DNA from: Nonomuraea glycinis
Lineage (GTDB): Bacteria; Actinomycetota; Actinomycetes; Streptosporangiales; Streptosporangiaceae
Assembly: GCF_014646515.1 (NCBI RefSeq)
Contig: NZ_BMNK01000010.1
Coordinates: 81,156-145,155 of the forward strand
DNA length: 64,000 bases
Direction of reading: 5' to 3'
Shown: positions 60,717 through 64,000 of the stretch, one piece after another
Position numbering within the stretch: the first letter of the stretch is position 1
Layout: every line of letters begins with the position of its first letter
Notes under the pieces: generated by a model
What the model was told of the DNA's origin: nothing
The model's database searches: none
What the model saw: the letters and a program-made list of their open reading frames with translations, nothing else
Position numbers and translations under genes: made by a program

Positions 60717-61118
60717 GTGCGTGAGAGACCAGCTCCGGTGCCGGATCGGGACTCGGCGGGGTGGTGGGAGCTGCTGGCCCGGGGCGAGTTCGCCGTCCAG
60801 CGCTGCGCGTCCTGCGACACCCTCCGCTTCCCGCCGAGGGCCTTCTGTCCCGCCTGTCACCGCGAGGGCGCGCACTGGGCGGCGATCGAGCCGGAGGGGA
60901 CGGTGGAGAGCTGGATCGTCAACCATCAGGCTTTCACCCCCGGCGGCGCGGAGCCGTACCTCGTGGTGATGGTGCGGCTGGCGGCGGTGCCGGGCTGCTT
61001 CGTCTACGGGAACTGGCGCGGTGCTCGCGAGCCCCGGGGCGGGCAGGCGGTGCGGGGTGTGCACACCAGGGCGGGCGACGGGGTGGTGCTCCTGGACTGG
61101 CGGCCGGCCGGGCCGTGA
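60717..61118 (+). CDS. DUF35 Zn-ribbon/OB-fold acyl-CoA-binding protein (ChsH2 C-terminal-like)
   Basis: 133 aa. Rubredoxin-like zinc ribbon CASC-x10-CPAC (residues 34-51), then an OB fold (GTVESWIVNHQAFTPG, GDGVVLLDWRP). DUF35 proteins pair with Ltp thiolase/aldolase subunits to make the active complex. GTG start with AAAGG upstream. Cotranscribed with the Ltp gene. Confidence 0.9.
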   Translation: MRERPAPVPDRDSAGWWELLARGEFAVQRCASCDTLRFPPRAFCPACHREGAHWAAIEPEGTVESWIVNHQAFTPGGAEPYLVVMVRLAAVPGCFVYGNWRGAREPRGGQAVRGVHTRAGDGVVLLDWRPAGP

Positions 61119-61606
61119 TCGGGGTGGGTAGGAGCGCGCGCCCTGGCGGGCGTGGGGGACCCGCCAGGACGCGCTTCCTGCCCCGTGTGCGGCGACGCCA
61201 GGACTCCGGCGAGGGATGGAGTCCTAGGCCGAGTGATCGCACACGGAGATGGTGGGGGAGTGACCCTCTTGCGAGGACTCCGGAGGTCGGCGAGCGGTGG
61301 AGTGCGCTCTGCCATGCCGGCCGGGTCGGACGTGCCGTGCCCGATGCTCAGGTCGCCCGTTGCTCTGGTTGATGTGGGTGAATCCCATGCGACGCACCGC
61401 GTAACGCAGTAAACGTGTTGCTTCGCAAGGGCTCTCCCAGGGCAGGTACGGCGTACCCGCGCGGACCGGCACCACCGGCCCTCACCCCCTCACCGGCCTT
61501 TCGATGGATTTGTACCAACGAATGGATGATGCGGCCGACTATGCCGTCCGGTCAAGGGGTGATGGCCTGCTAGAACCAGATCGTCTAAATTGTTGGAACA
61601 AAAGGG
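61119..61606. other. Intergenic region after the Ltp-DUF35 operon
   Basis: 488 bp without a supported gene. A perfect 8-bp hairpin at 61201-61226 is the only strong structure. Near-copies of its GGACTCCGG arm recur at about 61276. The right end is AT-richer (around TCGTCTAAATTGTTGGAAC) and probably holds the GntR promoter and operator. Confidence 0.5.
61201..61226 (+). terminator. Hairpin downstream of the DUF35 gene
   Basis: AGGACTCC-N10-GGAGTCCT, perfect 8-bp stem 82 nt past the stop; no T-run. Confidence 0.45.
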
Positions 61607-62362
61607 GTGAAAGTGGCAAGGTCGGTGCTGTATCAGCAGGTGGCTTCGGAGCTACGAAGGGCCATCTACTCCGGCATACTCGGCCCCGGAGCGCAGCTGC
61701 CGACTGAGGCACAACTCATGGAAGACCATGGGGTGAGCAGGAACACCGTCAGGTTGGCCCTCGGTGAGCTGGTGAATGAGGGACTTGTCACACGCACGCC
61801 GCGACGCGGCACGGTGGTCAGGGACCGCCGGCCGCTGCTCATCTATCCCCAGCGGGAGCTGGAGCCACAACCCGCGGGGGAGCTGCGGGAGGCCTTCGCG
61901 TTCGCCGTCACGCAGGAGGGCCGCGCCTTCAGTCAGTACATCGAGGTGCTGACCGTCTCGCCGGTCGAGGAGATCGCCAGCCGGCTGGAGCTGGCCGACG
62001 GGCAGCTCGCGGTGGTGCGGCGCCGCCTGAGATTCGTGGACGGCCAGCCGTACAACACCAACGACTCCTACTTTCCCCGGGACCTGGTGGCCAACTCTGA
62101 GATCGCCCGTCCCGGCGACATCGAGCGCGGCGCCAATCGGGTGCTCGGGGAGCTGGGGCACGCGCAGGTACGCGTGGTGGACGACATCTGGGCGCGCATG
62201 CCCAACCAGGAAGAGGCTGAGCGGCTCCAATTGGAGCTGGGTACACCAGTTGTGGTTTATGTCCGAGTCGGATACGACGAGGGTGACATACCGGTGCGCG
62301 TTGCAGTGTCGGTGCTACCTGCCGACAAACATCTGATCAGATACGAGCTCGACCGCCGCTGA
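61607..62362 (+). CDS. GntR/HutC-family regulator with UTRA domain
   Basis: 251 aa. Winged helix at residues 5-75 (LYQQVASELRRAIYSGILGP, GVSRNTVRLALGELVNEGLV, RRGTVV) and a UTRA effector domain (DGQPYNTNDSYFPRDLVANS, DIWARMPNQEEAERLQLELG). Unlike the minimal GntR at 25.5 kb it is full length. GTG start at 61607 (61613 possible). The flanking genes are unrelated GNAT and DUF35 genes; target unknown. Confidence 0.9.
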   Translation: MKVARSVLYQQVASELRRAIYSGILGPGAQLPTEAQLMEDHGVSRNTVRLALGELVNEGLVTRTPRRGTVVRDRRPLLIYPQRELEPQPAGELREAFAFAVTQEGRAFSQYIEVLTVSPVEEIASRLELADGQLAVVRRRLRFVDGQPYNTNDSYFPRDLVANSEIARPGDIERGANRVLGELGHAQVRVVDDIWARMPNQEEAERLQLELGTPVVVYVRVGYDEGDIPVRVAVSVLPADKHLIRYELDRR

Positions 62363-62399
62363 CCGAGCTCGGTTGGGGGTGATCCGCCCGGCCGCGGCG

Positions 62400-62421
62400 C
62401 AGCGAGCTTGCATTCTCGCTG
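62400..62421 (+). terminator. Hairpin after the GntR gene
   Basis: CAGCGAG-N8-CTCGCTG, perfect 7-bp stem 38 nt past the stop. Confidence 0.5.
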
Positions 62422-62558
62422 GGCGCGGGGAGTCGTGCACGCTCCCCCAATGGCGATTTATCCGTATATATCGGGCTATTCGCCTAATTGGCGTCGCGTC
62501 CCATTGTGCCATTACTCATCGTATCCGATACAACGCACACAGCGACGAAAGGTGACCC
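62422..62558. promoter_or_regulatory. AT-rich leader of the GNAT gene
   Basis: Lower-GC stretch (TTTATCCGTATATATCGGGC and onward) between the GntR terminator and the GNAT ATG; probably its promoter. A GAAAGGTGACCC ribosome site precedes the ATG. Confidence 0.4.
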
Positions 62559-63161
62559 ATGTACGCCAACACCCTGCTCCAACCGCTGACACTCAGGAGG
62601 GCAGAGTCCGACGATCTCCGGGGGATTCTGGCCCTCCTGTCCGACACCGCCGAATGGCTGTATTCGCGGGGCGTCCGCCAGTGGCCCCGGGACGGCTTCG
62701 GCCCCGAGCGCATCGAGCCCCTCATCGAGGAGCGGGTGCTGTTCCTCCTGGAGGACGAGCTCCGCTACTTCGGTCCCGGCGAGCCGGCCCCTCCGGTCGC
62801 CACGATCGCCCTCGACGGCCACGCGGACGCGGAGTTCTGGACCCCCCACGACGACCCCAGCGCGGCCCTGTACGTCCACAAGCTGGCCGTGGGGCGCCTC
62901 TGGGCGGGCGGCGGGCTGGGAGACGCCCTGCTGGACTGGGCGGGCCGCACCGCGTACGAGGCGGGGCTGCCGTGGCTGCGGCTCGACTGCGCCAAGGGCA
63001 ACCCCGGACTGCAGGGCTACTACCGCAGCAGGGGCTTCCGCCACGTGCGGACGGTCGACCTGCCCCATCGGGCCTCCGGCGCGCTCTTCCAGCGCCCGGC
63101 GACGGACGTGGCGATCACGGAGTTCCGTGATCTCACCTTCGCAGAGCTGATCAGCGCCTGA
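62559..63161 (+). CDS. GNAT-family N-acetyltransferase
   Basis: 200 aa. N-terminal LTLRRAESDDLRGILALLSD; acetyl-CoA loop near residues 115-130 (KLAVGRLWAGGGLGDALLDW); then LRLDCAKGNPGLQGYYRSRG, the C-terminal strand/helix typical of GNATs. ATG with AAAGGTG upstream. Substrate not predictable. Confidence 0.88.
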   Translation: MYANTLLQPLTLRRAESDDLRGILALLSDTAEWLYSRGVRQWPRDGFGPERIEPLIEERVLFLLEDELRYFGPGEPAPPVATIALDGHADAEFWTPHDDPSAALYVHKLAVGRLWAGGGLGDALLDWAGRTAYEAGLPWLRLDCAKGNPGLQGYYRSRGFRHVRTVDLPHRASGALFQRPATDVAITEFRDLTFAELISA

Positions 63162-63269
63162 TCCTGATCCCTGCGCCTCCGAGCTCCGGGCCCGGATCGT
63201 GGCCCGCTCGGAGGATCTTCTCTGCCGTTTAGGGCGAAAAGGTGCAGAGCGCCATATAACCTCGGCAGC

Positions 63270-63950
63270 ATGACCGGATCCCTCCTCGAGGTGATCGCGC
63301 TGAACGTGCGCGACGCCGTCGCCGCGGAACAGGGCGGCGCCGACCGCGTCGAGGTCGTCACCGACATGGCGGCAGACGGGCTGACCCCGGCGCCGGAGAC
63401 GGTCGCGGCGATCGCCGCGGAGTGCCCGCTGCCGCAGATGGTGATGTTGCGAAGCCGCGCCGGGTTCACCGCCGACGCCGACGAGCTCGACCGGCTGCGG
63501 CGCGACGCCCGAGCACTGGCGGAGGCGGGGGCGGCCGGGTTCGTGTTCGGCTTCCTCGACGAGGCCGGCGCGGTCGACCTGGCCGCCACCCAGGCGCTCA
63601 TCCACGGGGTGTCGCCGCTGCCGTGGACGTTCCACCGCGCCGTCGACCACGCGGCCGACGTACAGGCGTCCTGGCGGGCCGTGCGCCTGCTGCCCAACCT
63701 GGCGACCGTCCTGACCTCCGGCTCGCCCAAGGGCGTCGCCGACGGCCTGGCGGTCCTGAAGCACCGCACGGACGCGGGCGACGGCTCCATCATCCTGGCG
63801 GGCGGCGGCCTCAAGCCCACCCACGTGCCCGACCTGCTCGACTACGGGGTCCGCGCCTTCCACGTCGGCTCCGCCGTCCGGCGGAGCTGGTCCGATCCGG
63901 TCGACGCGCGCCTGGTCCGCCGCTGGCGCGCCCTGATCGAACGCGACTGA
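63270..63950 (+). CDS. cutC: CutC-family protein
   Basis: 226 aa TIM barrel: LEVIALNVRDAVAAEQGGAD RVE at the N terminus (split here for length), VMLRSRAGF, PWTFHRAVDHAAD and the C-terminal LTSGSPKGVADG, GGGLKPTHV. This matches the CutC family, first linked to copper homeostasis, though the molecular role is debated. Complete within the window; start ATG 63270. Confidence 0.92.
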   Translation: MTGSLLEVIALNVRDAVAAEQGGADRVEVVTDMAADGLTPAPETVAAIAAECPLPQMVMLRSRAGFTADADELDRLRRDARALAEAGAAGFVFGFLDEAGAVDLAATQALIHGVSPLPWTFHRAVDHAADVQASWRAVRLLPNLATVLTSGSPKGVADGLAVLKHRTDAGDGSIILAGGGLKPTHVPDLLDYGVRAFHVGSAVRRSWSDPVDARLVRRWRALIERD

Positions 63951-64000
63951 CCTGTACGCGCTGTGATCGTCAGCCGAGGACCGAGTCGGCCCTGCGGAGG

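Overview
The window is high-GC actinomycete chromosome. Evidence is GTG/TTG starts, several probable leaderless starts, an ECF41 sigma factor, a KstR2-type TetR regulator, ABC sugar importers without their own ATPase, and secreted proteins with Asp-Pro linkers. A Streptosporangiaceae-type (Nonomuraea-like) filamentous actinomycete fits best, but this is inference from gene content. I see no rRNA, tRNA, CRISPR array or intact insertion sequence.

Layout. 0-13.2 kb: a degenerate acyl-CoA ligase with a flavin monooxygenase, an aldo/keto reductase, an M20 peptidase, a coupled cyclic-nucleotide-sensing histidine kinase and receiver-flavoprotein pair, an ECF41 sigma factor with a short-chain dehydrogenase, a ThuA-like protein, a hydrolase, and MerR and LysR regulators. 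13.5-14.6 kb: a thiolase/aldolase-like Ltp protein. 14.6-23.0 kb: a tightly overlapping aromatic ring-cleavage operon (two FAH-family enzymes, flavin hydroxylase, amidohydrolase, extradiol dioxygenase) with an MFS transporter, its LysR regulator and a divergent metallo-beta-lactamase-fold enzyme. 23.0-26.8 kb: small accessory genes, a frameshifted regulator remnant and two strong palindromes. 27.0-33.7 kb: a giant secreted LamG protein whose 3' end, together with the membrane-anchored protein after it, is clearly lower in GC and looks acquired. 34.0-47.1 kb: two parallel amino-sugar modules, each RpiR + SIS protein + ABC importer, sharing a GlcNAc-kinase-like gene and a ROK regulator and including a secreted GH16. 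47.2-57.2 kb: metE with a divergent LysR, a DNA glycosylase coupled to kstR2, a NagZ-type GH3, a pentapeptide-repeat protein, a NIPSNAP protein, two tandem Asn-rich secreted peptides, an ATP-grasp protein and an SDR. 57.2-64 kb: DUF2252, flavin reductase, an Ltp/DUF35 pair, GntR, GNAT and CutC.

The most interesting theme is a dispersed regulon. The TetR protein at 51 kb looks like KstR2, and copies of a KstR2-type palindrome (AnCAAGnnCTTGnT, allowing up to two mismatches) lie before the monooxygenase/ligase operon (2.76 kb), the Ltp gene at 13.5 kb, kstR2 itself (two sites), the flavin reductase and the Ltp/DUF35 operon (59.4-59.6 kb). Together these encode a flavin monooxygenase, a flavin reductase, a CoA-ligase relative, two Ltp thiolase/aldolase relatives and a Zn-ribbon/OB partner. 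This is a plausible uncharacterised steroid-like or isoprenoid side-chain catabolic pathway spread over four loci and tied together by one operator.

Other candidates for new biology are the Asn-rich peptide pair beside an ATP-grasp ligase, the giant LamG protein with its anchored partner, and the thioredoxin-reductase-like response regulator that has lost the CxxC motif.
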